A stretch of DNA of 64,000 nucleotides, taken from NCBI GenBank assembly GCA_947034885.2, contig OX344752.2, positions 29,928,386-29,992,385 of the forward strand. The letters run 5' to 3'. The DNA is from Thuidium tamariscinum. Taxonomy: Eukaryota > Streptophyta > Bryopsida > Hypnales > Thuidiaceae. Both the position numbers and the translations under genes were made by a program. Numbering within the stretch: the stretch's first letter is position 1; each line of letters starts with the position of its first letter. Below the pieces are notes generated by a model that saw nothing but the letters and a program-made list of their open reading frames with translations, was not told where the DNA came from and made no database searches. Positions 11,060-22,460 of the stretch are shown in pieces.

Positions 11060-13214
11060 TGTTTCTCAAAGGATTACATGTACACCAAATCCTTGAGGTT
11101 AAGTTTCAAGTGACATTATCACAAAAATCCACTTTAAATTATTGGAAAAACAATAGTAAACTAGTTAGAATATTCTTTATTACAATTAGACTAATTTTTT
11201 TCTCTTTTGCTATAATTTTTGAATGCCAACTCATAAGAATATTAATTTTTTATTAAAGACATCTAATTTGATGTTAATCCTTTATTTTTTTAAATTAAGA
11301 AAATATTCAAATTTTGAAAGTGAATTTGATTATTTGTTACAATTTGAGGTTTAGGGGTTCTCACTATCTATGGTGTTTACAAACTGTGTCTTTTCTCCCC
11401 CCTTCCTCGCAAAGTATGAAAAAAAAATTGGTGTCCGTTGATGGTTACCATCCACGATGCATGGGGCCCTCTTACCAATGAAAAGATTTTGGTGGGAGGA
11501 TACTAATCAAAGGTTTTACAAATATATGATTTAATGTTCAAAGAATGCACATTCTTTCCTTAACATTACTTGATTATTTAAATCTTTTTTAACATCTTTC
11601 TTCCCTATTAGTACATGATCATTGCTCTTGCTTTAATTATTGTTGTTCTTGCTACTTAATGTGGAGTACATTTGAGTGATGAATATGTTATTCTTTGTAA
11701 TCATTAAAGAGAGTTCAAATGTCATGGCAATGATCCTCTGAACAAGCAATATTTGCAAGTACTATATGAAGTTTTTAATTTTTGAAAGCTATTTTAATGC
11801 AACATGCTAAGACCTATGATTTTTTTTTTTTTTTTATCGTGCAATAAGCCAACAACACTAAGCTCTTTATGGAAGGAGACGAAGCAAACCAAAACACAAA
11901 AAGTAGGCCAACAATGAAACATAGGACCTTAAGTGTTTCACTAAGTTGTTAGCTATTATATTCTTTTGGAAGAGCCAACTACCTATTGTTTTGTATTTGC
12001 TTGAAATTCAGTAATTTTGATATCATTTTCGAAATTAGAAAATCAACTTAATGCATGTAGAAAAAGATTTTGCACTACAATGTCATGTTAAGCAATTTGC
12101 ATCACTGTGTGTAGTATTTGGAGGTAAATTAGAAGATTTAGGGTTTGGCAATTTGTATCTCAATTTGTAAGCATGTTGATTCTTTCAATTGAATTGTGGT
12201 AGAATGAAAGTCTTGTGAATTTTGAATAAGGAATTTAGTATTAGAGTATGTTTGAAATTTTGAATGTTGACATTTTATGATGGTTGTATTATTATTATTA
12301 TTTTATTGTCTTCGTTATTCTTGTTGTTAATACTTTTTTATTCACTTGTTTTTATATTTATAATGCTTTCTTTGTCATTTGTAGACAATATAGGAGCGTG
12401 AAGGGACAACTAAGGAGAATGAGACATGAGATTGAAGACAAAGTTGTTGAAGAAATTAGGGTTTCAGATTGAATTTAAAAGTTTCACATTCAATAGAAAA
12501 CTAGGTACTGTATTCCTTTTGAAATATGTATACAATTTTTACAACCAATGGAAAATTGACACATGTACCCTTTCTATAAATCATGTATGGTTTTCATTGT
12601 TTTTGACATGGTTCCTCACTGTCTATGGTGACTATATGTGTACAGTTTATAGGTTGTCTACAGAAGATAGCTCCGTCAGTTTCATGTTGTAGGTAGAGTA
12701 GTGCAGTGGTAGAGGGAGGTTCACTGTAGCAGAACGGGGGTAGCCGGTTTTGGAAACTTTGATAGCCTACCAGAAAGTAACACGTGTATAATATTAAATA
12801 ATTAATATATTTATTTGGAAAACCCCTTGTGAGTGACTATCCACTCTAAGTACAACCTACAATTTCTATGTTTTGGAATACCATGATCTAGAGTTAAAAT
12901 TTTCATACTCTATTTCTACACTAGACAAGCATTTACATACCAAAAGGCATCTAAAAATATAAAATTTTATGTCCTCTACATCCATGTAAATATGAATCCT
13001 TTGTAGGGTTTGCGTGAGACTTCTAAATATTGAAAATGGTTTCAAGTTCATTCTTTTTCTAAAATCTCATCACCACAAAGCAACACTTTTTTTTACTTTT
13101 GAGAAAGTGCCAAGATGGCGATCACTTCAAATTTGGTGAAGCATTGTATATCTACATTCATCCATCTTTTGAATATTAAAATATTTTTCCATCATATTCA
13201 TACACTTTTTCTTT
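11060..13214. other. AT-rich intergenic DNA, no supported gene
   Basis: No gene seen. Short open frames at 12284-12692 are low-complexity. A stretch near 12690-12735 ('agtgcagtggtagag') recalls a tRNA A-box but lacks a good B-box. From about 12830 to 13222 the DNA resembles the interior of family B copy 1 and then repeat H, which recurs at 20713 and is split there by another element. Confidence 0.35.
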
Positions 13215-13222
13215 TAAATTTG

Positions 13223-13529
13223 CTAGGGGAGGACACTTCCCGTTTTTTAATAACCTACGTGCGGCGGAATTTAGGGTACCTTTAAATAATCTCAGGTAAA
13301 ATCTATAAAAGATTTACATATAAATTAGGGGACATTAAAAAGGCAAAGTGTTTTAAAAATAAAATAGGGATGATAATAATCATAATATGGCTGATTTTTT
13401 CGCTTTATAGTAAAATAGGGGCTCTTTTAATGTTGCCAAGTAATGATTACAAGTAATTGATAGCCCCCCTAAAAATACCCCACCGCCGCACGTGGGTCCC
13501 CCAAATATACAAGAAGTGTCCTCCCCGGG
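13223..13529 (+). mobile_element. Family A short DNA element, copy 2, intact
   Basis: A 307-bp element with ends CTAGGGGAGGACACTTC and GAAGTGTCCTCCCCGGG, flanked on both sides by TAAATTTG (13215-13222 and 13530-13537), a perfect 8-bp target duplication. The related repeat H copy at 21.4 kb shows the uninterrupted site ('ctaaatttgatgactcc'). Internal GC-rich blocks next to each end ('acgtgcggcgg' and 'ccgccgcacgtg') are themselves inverted. Non-coding. Confidence 0.85.
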
Positions 13530-13679
13530 TAAATTTGGCAACTTCATCCATATTTTAAAGAGAATTGAAAAATTTCTAGCAAAAAAAGATTACTTCTATC
13601 CAATGAAAAAAAAGACATTTATTTTGAAATGGTGCAATCTGGCCTCATGATGCCGAAAAAAAAGGGCAGCCACAAAGTC

Positions 13680-14065
13680 CTTCCAAAAACTAAAAACCCT
13701 CATACGTACTTACAAACTAAAAACCTCATAACTTTCACTTCATTAATCCAAATGGGATGATTCAAAGCTTCCAGTATGTCTATATAAATCTTAAGAACCA
13801 ATTTCAAATTTTCATTTTCTCAAAAAGTGTTTTTTGAAGAAGTTTTCAAAATTACCCAAACTCTCCGTTGAACAACAAAAATCACATGTCATGCAATACC
13901 TTTTTAACCATGTAGTCAAATGTTATAAAAATTGTTGGGCCTTAAAGCTACTCTTCATGCACATATTGTGTAAAAATTCAAAGAAAAAAAATAAAAAACT
14001 CATTTGTAGTAAGCTACCCAAAATTGCTATGTCGCCAAAAAAAATGTAGTTTTTGCATTTAGGGG
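13680..14065 (+). repeat. Family F-like repeat end bounded by TTAA
   Basis: The block matches the right half of family F ('ataactttcacttca', 'gatgattcaaagcttcc', 'atcacatgtcatgcaata', 'ccttaaagctactctt'). It ends with GCATTTAGGGG immediately followed by TTAA (14066-14069), and its reverse complement begins like the TTAA-adjacent left end at 63218 (CCCCTAAATG). The left end is not defined because it runs into repeat H. Confidence 0.55.
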
Positions 14066-14296
14066 TTAAAGTTTTGCAAACACTAGATTTTGGTGCCTCA
14101 AGCATTTAGAGGTTAAGAAAACTTGATAAAACTAATCAAAATGTTGTTTTTTTGTTCAATTTAGAAGAAACTCTAAGAAGCTCAAAAAATGCCTTAAGCA
14201 TTTACATGCTTACAAATGCAAGCCAAGATTTTTATAACAGTACAATACAATGTATGAATTGTGTGAGATGGTGTTTGGAGTGAGTCTATGACTTTA

Positions 14297-14669
14297 GAGC
14301 ATCCCCATATCAATGCAAAATATGACGCAAACTAGGTAAGTGATCGGGCCCAGCCATTTTAATTGCCCCATGGCACATACAACAAAGCAAAAATAAAGGC
14401 TAAGCCTAGCCAAATTTGAAGATGGCTTAGCCAAATGGAAAGTCAACTTAGCATGCCCTTTTTTTGGATTTTTTCCAAGTTCCCAAGCACTTGAAAATAG
14501 AAAAGGGTTTTCCTTGTCAAAATCTACTAGGTGGCACTTCAAATTCCGAAATAGTTTGCTTCCTTGCCTCGTTGATCGCATTGGGGTGGGACAAATTGTT
14601 TTATCCGATCCCGGGCTTCTATTATGGCTTGGCAAGTGGTCCCTAGCTGAGCTAGATGTGGGGATGCTC
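14297..14669 (+). mobile_element. Short element with TTA target duplication (PIF/Harbinger-like, Tourist type)
   Basis: Inverted ends GAGCATCCCCAT at the left and ATGTGGGGATGCTC at the right are flanked on both sides by TTA (14294-14296 and 14670-14672). A 3-bp TTA duplication and ends starting with G are typical of PIF/Harbinger-derived MITEs. Size 373 bp. The apparent ORFs in it overlap in several frames and are not genes. Confidence 0.8.
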
Positions 14670-14798
14670 TTACATCTGCCCATCTGCATTTGCTCTAAAA
14701 AAACAACAACTAAAGTTTGGAAAGTTTTTTGAGTTTTTGTAGCTATTTTCCTTCAATCCCCAAATTCAACCAATTTTTAAAAGTATGCAGCCCTTTCA

Positions 14799-15370
14799 CA
14801 TTAGAGAAATTTTGAACCCTCAAAGAGGCCTCTAAAATGGCCTCAATTGGGGTTCTCAATTGGATTTAAATGCGTACTTGTCAAAGAAAGGACAATTTTT
14901 TTCCCCTATTTCCACCCATTTTGACATCATGATGTTTATAAAGGTACATGTTTTTTTTATTGGATAATGGGACATTAGGTACTTCTTGTCATTCAAATTT
15001 TAAGTACATTGAGGGATTATTTTATTTGAAGAAGGACAAATTTGGTGCAATTAAGTACTAATGGCTCATGTGTTTTTAGTACAATGAGTGAGACTTTGTT
15101 TTTTAATAAGATCATTGGTACTTCATGCTCATGATGTTTGCACCATGAAATGCCTCTTATTGGACAACAAAACAATAGGTACTTTTTGTCATTCAAGTCC
15201 TTGGTACAGTAAATAAATTATTTATTTAACAAATTCATAAGTACTTGATGAATATTCACACAAGGTAGCCACACATATTGTGTACTAAGGCTATCATCTC
15301 TAGCCTTCAATAAATAGCTTTGCATGTCAATTTCTGAGAGTCTCTTTGAGGGTTCAAAATTTCTCTAATG
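14799..15370 (+). mobile_element. Short element with ~30-bp terminal inverted repeats
   Basis: The left end starts CATTAGAGAAATTTTG and continues to AACCCTCAAAGAG. The right end is its inverted copy with one difference in about 30 bases. Total 572 bp. The interior holds a diverged internal repeat, 'attggataatgggacattaggtacttcttgtc' versus 'attggacaacaaaacaataggtactttttgtc' in meaning, about 220 bases apart. I could not define a target duplication, so the superfamily is open. Confidence 0.75.
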
Positions 15371-15861
15371 ATTTTCATGTTTTTTGACTCAAAACAAAAA
15401 CTTCATAGATTTTTCCCCCCGTTCTCTTTCCCATGTCTTCCAATTGCAAGCGATTGAGTTGTTTTTCCCCACTTCCCCAAGCTAGCATAACTGCCAGTTC
15501 TCGTCCCCAAAGTGGAAAGAAACCAATCCCTGCCAAGGTGCCGACCAATTCTCTGCACGTGCAGGGACACAACTCCCCTCCCCAAATGTGCCAGGCGCAA
15601 GTTCCTCCTGGAAGAGGGGGTGAGCTCCGGAAGTTTCCGAGTCCAAACAAAATCCTCCGCCTTTCAGAACCGACATAGCCTCCATTTGGTGAACTCCATT
15701 ACTGGAGAGGAGATAATGGCCTCCTTCTGGTCCCCAAAATCCCCTTTGGAGTCTGCCACTCTCAGGGCCTCAGTCTGTGTGTTTTGGGTTTGAGGAGTTG
15801 GTTTTGTCTTGAAACAAAGGAAACGGGATTCATTGGCAGGGACTAGTTCAGTATGTTGGAG

Positions 15862-15950
15862 AGCATCCCCACACCAACATGGCCAATGGTGCAAACTGGG
15901 CATTGGGTTGAGTTTATTGGCCCACGACACTCAAAATAAGGTTCAACGAA
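15862..15950 (+). mobile_element. Truncated left end of the 14297-type TTA element
   Basis: This begins GAGAGCATCCCCACACCAA and continues with 'gcaaactgggcattgggt', matching the left end of the 14297 element ('gagcatccccat', 'gcaaactaggtaag'). No matching right end follows within 1 kb. The preceding 15400-15860 segment is unusually C- and G-rich for the region but contains no gene I can support. Confidence 0.45.
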
Positions 15951-16574
15951 TGACCAGCCATGGTCAAGTTTATGCCAAATTCAAGAAACGATTGAAGCAC
16001 TAGTAAAGTGAAATTCAAGAAATGATTCACTAAGGACAAAACACCCATTCCCGCACCTGTTCCTTGCAATGAACTGTAGATTCACCCAAATGCGTCAATA
16101 GACTTCCCTTAATGTGTTCGCCACATGTATGATTGTAATTTGTTGACACAACTGAAGGACACATAGGGAAATTTCGTTGGCTGAGTGTTGATTTTTGCAG
16201 GGTTCAATTTGGGGGGCACCCACAAGACAGTTCCACAGGTCTAGGGAGCCAACACTTTGAAAATTTGTAGAAATTACATATTGTATCCGAAAAATCTAAT
16301 TTTTTTTAATATTCATGATTTTCACTCGCTAATACTAGAAAAACATCATTTTTAGAAAACCTTGCCTCCAACTATGTTGAATTCCTTATTTGGACGGTTT
16401 TGGGTGTTTCCACTGTATTTTATTGTGAAACCACTTTTCAGGAAAGTGTCTAGTTTGATTTTGTAGACATTATAGATAACTCCCTAAACCCTTGTAATGC
16501 ATACTTCTTTAGGAATTAGAAAGTATATTCCATAACATTATTTAATCCTAAAGTCCCAATAGCATTCTAAACCC

Positions 16575-16900
16575 CAAAGAGATTGTTGAAGGTTTGGGTA
16601 GGTACCTATGACCTCAATTTTTGGCAAGAATTTTTTAATTTAAAGAAAAAAGAATATTCATTATTGATTAGGTTTCTATGAATACAAATGTTTTTCAATC
16701 AATGCCTAGGAGCAAAAATTATGGCCACAATAAGCCCAAAATATGTGTGAGTGGACAACAAAAATATCCATTAAAACTTGAATATATAATTTTAAGAATT
16801 TATTTTTTATTAGTTTATATTTTGTATTCATAGAAAGATTTGATTCATTCCATTTGGATAATAATGTGAAAGTTATAAAGCTTCTTGTTTAGTGGGCAAC
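16575..16900 (+). repeat. Repeat family I, copy 2
   Basis: This is the inverted counterpart of 10735-11055, sharing 'gggtaggtacctatg' near its start and 'gattcattccatttgga' near its end. Surrounding DNA (16030-17190) holds no gene I can support. Confidence 0.5.
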
Positions 16901-17194
16901 CTTAGCAAATTCTTGAGGAAACAATGTATTGGATGGGTTTTTTGAACTCAATGTGACTATTTTTCTTAACAAAGTTGCACATGTTTTAATTTGTTTTCAA
17001 AGAACAATTTCACCTTTGAAAATAATGTGTTTCAATTCTATTTTGGAGCTATCAATGATTTGTTTTTTCCTTCTATCTTGTACCTACTTAAACTTAATAA
17101 ATTCTTAAAGAATAAAAATCAGAATTTTTTTCATATTTTTTTTTCAAACTCTCAATTAAATTTTTCAACCAATTTTTTTTAATTCACAAGCTAT

Positions 17195-18178
17195 GGAGTA
17201 ATTGCAAGAATAACCTTTGATTTTGTTCCACTTTGGCAAATTTCAATCTTTTAAATGAAAAAAGATTCTTAAAATATCCAAAATATGGCCATTGTATATA
17301 GTTGTAAGGAATTATCCAAAGAAAAAAAAAGCATAGAACATTTTTCTATGTAAGGGAATTAGAAGAGTGGAGAATTACAATCAAATAGATATCCGGATGT
17401 TTTAATTTGTGAAAAATAGAATTTTTTTTTTACAAAAAACAAAAAATTGAACATTTAGGAGGAGTTCATAGTTAAGAGATTTTACTAAAAGAATGATTTG
17501 AAACCATATTTAATGTTTAGAAGTATATGTGCACTATAAGCACTAGAAGAAAACTACACTATTCATGCCAAAAACTGCGTTAACCTCACCAACTTGCGTT
17601 TTACTTAACAAAGACTACGTTGGGACTGCGTTGCGTTCAACATAACGTGTGGAGTGGATTGTGTTGAGTTTTCCCTTCATAACGCAAAATTCTGCGTTTC
17701 AACGTGTCAACACAAAATTGAACAAGGAAAACGCAGAATTCAACAAGGAAAATGCAAAATTGTGTTAGAATGAAAAATTATGCATGATAAAGCAGGACTT
17801 CAACACAATCCACTCCACGCATTACGTTGAATGCAACACAGTTTTAATACAGTTTTTGTCAAATACAACATAGTTTTCTTCTAGTAGTTTTCTTAAAGAA
17901 GCCCTATTTGTATAAATAGGGAAGATATAAAATAGTATATTTTTACATGCACCTTGACTAATAAGAATACATTGTCCTACTGTGGAAATCAACCTTAAAA
18001 TTTTCAATTCTAGATGACTATTTTTAAATACTCCATAGTCTTTCCTCCCCCCTCTATCCTAAATTAAAAAACAGAAAATTTAAACTTGACAAATTAGCAA
18101 AATTGACTTTCAAATATAAAAATGATTATTTTAGATATTTGAAAAATATGGATAGTACCAATGTTTCTTGCAATTACC
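17195..18178 (+). mobile_element. Possible old family B element enclosing a CACTA-like element
   Basis: The left border GGAGTAATTGCAAGAATAAC and right border ATGTTTCTTGCAATTACC are inverted and resemble family B ends (GGGTGATTGCAAGAAA). The flanking 4-bp sequences do not match, and the size (about 980 bp) is larger because a 346-bp element lies inside. It may be a diverged copy or a chance pair of single ends. Confidence 0.35.
17541..17886 (+). mobile_element. CACTA-like short element with long inverted repeats
   Basis: It starts CACTAGAAGAAAACTA and ends TAGTTTTCTTCTAGTA. The inverted similarity extends about 120 bases inward, including 'gtggagtggattgtgttga' and its complement near 17800. 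Several 'tgcgtt/aacgca' motifs are repeated in both subterminal regions, as is usual in CACTA elements. The final base (A rather than G) is mutated and no 3-bp target duplication remains, so it is an old non-autonomous copy. Confidence 0.6.
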
Positions 18179-18259
18179 TTTTAGTACAGAAATCTTAACT
18201 TACAAGGATTCAAAGCCTAGTAACTCAATCAAGTTAAGCAATAGTGCTAATATCTAACC

Positions 18260-18263
<4 letters not shown>

Positions 18264-18296
<33 letters not shown>
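18264..18296. repeat. (AT)n microsatellite
   Basis: An uninterrupted AT dinucleotide run of about 16 units, followed 50 bases downstream by a TTTG/TTTTG run (18340-18375). Confidence 0.9.
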
Positions 18297-18298
<2 letters not shown>

Positions 18299-18419
18299 TG
18301 CTTATAACATTAATACCTATAGTCTATACCTTAAGATAGGTAGTTTGTTTTGTTTTATTTGTTTGTTTGTTTGTTATGTTGAGATCTCCTAGCCCATCCA
18401 TCCTCTGGTCACGTATTTG

Positions 18420-19440
18420 ATACCGTTGGAAAGCTCTTGGCAAGGAAGGGTGCACAGGCTTGGTTTCATGGCATTCCAACATATAGTGTGAAAGTCATGA
18501 ATTTTTGAGTATTTTTGGTTCTAAAAAGCTAAATAATTATTTTTACTTTGATTTTGGTCATGATCTTGGTATCGGGTGATTGCAAGAAACACTTGTCCTG
18601 TTTGGGTGTCCCCTTGCCCTTGGACAGGTGGTTTTTTGCTCATAACTTTTGCGTCCTTTGTTTTTTTGTCATGAAACTTAGAATGAAGGTACATAAAATA
18701 GTTATAGACATTGTGTGATTTTTTCAAAATTATTAAAATTATTTAACTATTTTTAAACTGCCCCCGATTGGATGTCTACCTTGGCCATTTTGGGGGTTTT
18801 TAGTCCTATTTTTGACCCAAAAAAGACAATTTGAAGCTGAAAATTGGTATATGAGTACATCTTCTAAAGTTACAAAAATCTACCAAATATTTAAAAAAAA
18901 TATTATACTGTCCGCCTTCCACATGTGCTCAAAGTGCACTCTCTTTGCACAGGTCTAGAGAACTAAATTAATTTTTCCCCATCATGAAATTTATAGAGAT
19001 GGAGCATCTTTATGTCAGGAAAAATGGAATTTTTGAATTTTTTTTTTGAATTTTTTTGAATTTTTTAAGAATTAATTTCCAAAGTACCTATTTTCTTGCA
19101 TTTTTCAACACTCTTTGACTAAAGCATAACTTTTAGAGATAAACTTTTTGAGGTCTGAATTTTTGAAGGCTTAAGTTTTTCAATGCTTTCTAAATTATCC
19201 ACATTTTATTTCATTTAAAAAAATTTATTTCAAAAGTCACAGGACTCCTCAATTTTGGCCGTTTTGAGCCAAAACCGGTAAGTGTTTCTTGCAACGACCC
19301 TATCGTCAGAAAGCCTTGGCAAGGAGGGGTTCACAGACTTTGTTCAGTGGTGTTTGGACCAATGATGTGAGAATTATTAAATTTCAAAGTTTTCATGCAT
19401 TACTTTTATTTTGGATTTGATTGTGGTAATGGTATAGGGC
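18420..19440 (+). repeat. Direct repeat of about 150 bp on either side of family B copy 2
   Basis: The block 18420-18569 ('accgttggaaagctcttggcaaggaagggt...tttggtcatgatcttggtat') is matched by 19303-19440 ('atcgtcagaaagccttggcaaggaggggt...ttgtggtaatggtata'). The family B element at 18574-19300 lies exactly between them, so either it inserted at a tandem-repeat junction or the duplication arose with the element. Confidence 0.6.
18574..19300 (+). mobile_element. Family B short DNA element, copy 2
   Basis: Ends GGGTGATTGCAAGAAACAC and GTGTTTCTTGCAACGACCC, flanked on both sides by TATC (18570-18573 and 19301-19304). Size 727 bp, within 3 bp of copy 1. No coding capacity seen. Confidence 0.85.
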
Positions 19441-19829
19441 ACACTAATATGTATCTATAACATATATGCACTATGATTATGGAAGGTTATTCTAATATAG
19501 AGATCATATATCATAAGTATATAGTCTTCTAGGCTCAAATAATAGTAACTTTCTCAAACTAGAACAAAGAAATTTTTTTTCTTTACTTTGAAGATTTATA
19601 TCTCATGTTTGATTGGGTCAAAGTTTTTGAAATTCTCTAGATAATTTTGTACAAGTCTAGTGTAAGATCCTATAGTTGAGTATGCAAGAAAAAATTGTTA
19701 AATTTTTTATTGTTTGAAATGAAATATGCAATTTTGAAATTTGAATGGGTTTTGATCAAAAAATGGCCTTGGAATTTTAGAGGGTAACCAATAACAAGAG
19801 GGATCTTTTTTTAATAATAGTAAGAGCAA

Positions 19830-20405
19830 ACTTTCAAAGATTCAAATCTTTATTTGGCTTGTGAACTCCAGTGGCCTACCTATCACCAGTTGGACTTGGT
19901 TATAGAATTGTCAAAGTGTGTGAAAGCTACTAAGGTTCTAATTAGCAAGACCACAAGACATATATTGAGATTTTGCCACCATGCTTGTAAGCTATGGGAT
20001 AGATTCAAGGACATCTATTGCTAGACATTGGAGCATCACGAGTCTTTGTCATGGAGAGAAGCCATCACAAGTATTTATCTTGGTTCTTTTGATCAACATG
20101 GCTAGTATTCTCCCTTTGAACTTTTTCTTCAACATTGCCAACAACATTCTCTGTTCTACCATCTTCTCGAAGCTTTGGTGTGCTCGGAAATGATTCATTT
20201 TTGAGAATGTTGGTTAAGTATTACGTCCACTCGCGTTTGCAATCTTGCCAAGTGGGATACCATTCTTGCTAGCTTGGCTTATAGGAACCACATTCTCTCC
20301 TATCTCAATAGATGTAGTGAAGAGCATTAGAAAATCATTTGCCACAAGTTTCTTGAATGACACTTGTTGCAAAAATGAGGTTTTCTGTTCTAGTAGCTTC
20401 CACAA
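19830..20405 (-). pseudogene. Decayed coding region, unidentified
   Basis: One minus-strand frame stays open over most of about 570 bases with only a few stops, which is unusual in DNA this AT-rich. It carries protein-like tracts such as SFKKLVANDFLMLF and FRAHQSFEKMVEQRMLLAML. Other frames are not comparable. No family was recognised. It may be the remnant of a transposon protein or of a host gene copy. Confidence 0.25.
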
Positions 20406-20763
20406 TCCAAGTGGAATATGATGGGAGTCAAACTAATTGTTTGTCCCTTCCTTGATTTTTTGACTCCACCATCACTCTTTTCAAAGAAATGCCGAAGTTA
20501 GTATACAGTAATAAGCTTTATTGTACTCCGTTAAACTTACTGCCAAGCCGATTGTTTCTTCCAAGTGATGCTCTCGATCACTGCGATACCACCAAGGAAG
20601 CTTTATGGTTATGGATTCACGTTACAGGAGGGCACCGATTGGGTTCTGAAATCATGGTGTGCACAGCCAGGGATGCAATAAACTTAAAAAATTGCGGAAT
20701 TCGGTTTCTCCCGAGCACTTTTTTTTTACTTTTCGAGAAAATGCCAAGATGGCAATCACTTAA

Positions 20764-20985
20764 CCCTTAAACGTCGAAGAGGATGTTTTACGTCCACAAA
20801 ATGAGAGAGCATCTTCCCTTGTAGAATGGAAGTGCAACTATTGGTCCTCGGTTTTAGGGGTGGAAAGGAGAAATCTTCTACAAGGCTTTGACTTCGAATG
20901 AATATATTTGGCTTTTCCAAAGTAGATGATGTCACACGGAATCAAAATGCATGATTTCCATAGTCACCAGTCCGTCGTTCAAGGG
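20764..20985 (+). mobile_element. TTAA-flanked short element C1 (222 bp)
   Basis: Left end CCCTTAAACGTCG, right end CGTTCAAGGG, flanked by TTAA at 20760-20763 and 20986-20989. The same element, 224 bp once its insertion is removed, occurs at 37347-38533, with strong internal identity ('gtagatgatgtcacac', 'caaaatgcatgattt'). TTAA targets and CCC-starting ends are what piggyBac-type elements show. Confidence 0.75.
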
Positions 20986-20989
20986 TTAA

Positions 20990-21350
20990 CCTTTAAATGA
21001 CGCGCATGCCAGTTTCTGGTCGATGAATGACTTCCAAACAGTCTGCCGCATGAGGAAAACAAAGTTTTTCATCTAATTTTTTTTGGTAGCAAAGTTACGA
21101 TTGTGTGCCATCATGCAGTGCATTGAAAATCCTCAATCAATGAATTCATATATTTACAGGAGCCCAAATTTTCAGAAGAGGGTGTCGGATATACACTGCC
21201 CCTCTTGTAAATTGCATGCTAGACTACATCCTTTGTTGACTTGTGTTCCATTTCAAATCTGTGATTGGTCTAACTTGAGCGGTTTGCGCAGAAATGGATA
21301 TTGTTCACCGGGCCGCTGCTCCCCACGGTGACCCGCCTATCGTTTAGGGG
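20990..21350 (+). mobile_element. TTAA-flanked short element C2 (361 bp), sharing a TTAA with C1
   Basis: It lies directly after C1 with one shared TTAA. Left end CCTTTAAATGACG, right end CGTTTAGGGG followed by TTAA (21351-21354). The outermost ends of C1 and C2 are also inverted to each other, so the pair could alternatively be one composite element. Confidence 0.55.
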
Positions 21351-21575
21351 TTAAACTTTGGTGCTGCAACTGCTAAAGCACTGTATATCTTCTTCATCTA
21401 TCTTTTGAACAAAAAAAAACAGACTTTCCAATCATATTCAAGCACTTTTCTATCTAAATTTGATGACTCCATCCACACCTACGCTTAGAATAGAAATGGA
21501 GAATTTTTGGCCAAAAAAGATTTCTTTTATTTAGTAAAAAGTAGACATTTATTATTTTGAAATGGTGCAATCTCC

Positions 21576-22404
21576 CAGAAGGGGTTGCTCACTTCTCCTA
21601 AAGCATCAGTGGGACTAACTTACTGTTTTTCACTGGTCGGCTACAAAAGCCAAATGTTGCAGCCAAATGTGGCGCCCAGCAGCCGGAGCGAGCGACCAAC
21701 GGACATAAGCACTCCCACTCTCTGTAACCTTTTTATTACCTGGGAAGAAAACATTGGATTTTCTTACTTGCCACATTGGATAAAATTAGCAGATTCTGAA
21801 TTCATATTTGCAATCTGAGGCCCCAAATTAGTTAGGAGAAGAAAGATGTAAAAAATACAAAATTTATGTGGTATAAAATAGGAGGCAATTTTTACAATTA
21901 TCTTTTGACAAGGCAATAAGGTGATTAATCCTCTATGGCCATTGACATGAGACTCATCCTCGTGAGTTTCATTGAACGATGCTTCTTATAGTATGTATTA
22001 GTTTTGGATTGAAGAGGCATTTACTAGTTACTACCAAAGGAAGGGGGTTGTTTTCAAGACTTACAAGATGTCATATATTTTTTGAATATTTCAGACTATT
22101 TTTAATTGTGAAGTGTCAAAAAAAATGTGGGAAACTTTAATCATTGAAAAAGAATATAAAAAATGAAGTAGATGGCTCTAAAAGCGACACTTTAAGGCTG
22201 TTGGACCTTTTTGATGAGTTTTAGATGCCTGAAATTTTTATCACTTATTTTCCACTTGAAGAAGAATTGATAGAGAATCTAATTCAAGTGGTTTCATATT
22301 TTTCAGAGCATTTATGAATTACTTATCCAAATGATTCTCACAGCACCTAAAAAGATGATTTCCATCGATTCAGGGTTAAGTTATTCTACACACCATGCGG
22401 CCCA
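21576..22404. other. Intergenic DNA without a supported gene
   Basis: AT-rich, with a 77-codon plus-strand frame at 21585-21818 that I regard as chance. No repeat boundary is visible. Confidence 0.3.
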
Positions 22405-22460
22405 GTCAGCACGAGTGTTTCGCGTAGGACGCTAGACACATACGTGTGAGAGTTGGGAAT

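Larger units (their letters stand above)
20713..21575 (+). repeat. Repeat H, copy 2, split by TTAA-flanked elements
   Basis: The left part (20713-20763) and right part (21351-21575) together match the continuous block around 13084-13222 and 13530-13640: 'gccaagatgg(c)aatcactt', 'ttggtg', 'gcactgtatatctt', 'tgactccatcc', 'gaaatggtgcaatct'. In copy 1 the site reads CACTTCAAATTTGG; here the inserted elements sit in CACT-TTAA-ACTTTGG, giving an empty-site comparison for the TTAA target. Copy 1 is itself interrupted by family A copy 2. Confidence 0.65.

Noticed and set aside
12690..12735. tRNA A-box-like sequence 'agtgcagtggtagag'
   Set aside because: No matching B-box or cloverleaf arms could be drawn, so neither a tRNA nor a tRNA-derived SINE is supported.
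15375..15793. Several overlapping 65-93-codon frames on both strands
   Set aside because: Open in most frames because of C/G-rich composition with few AT-type stops; no domain, start context or splice support.
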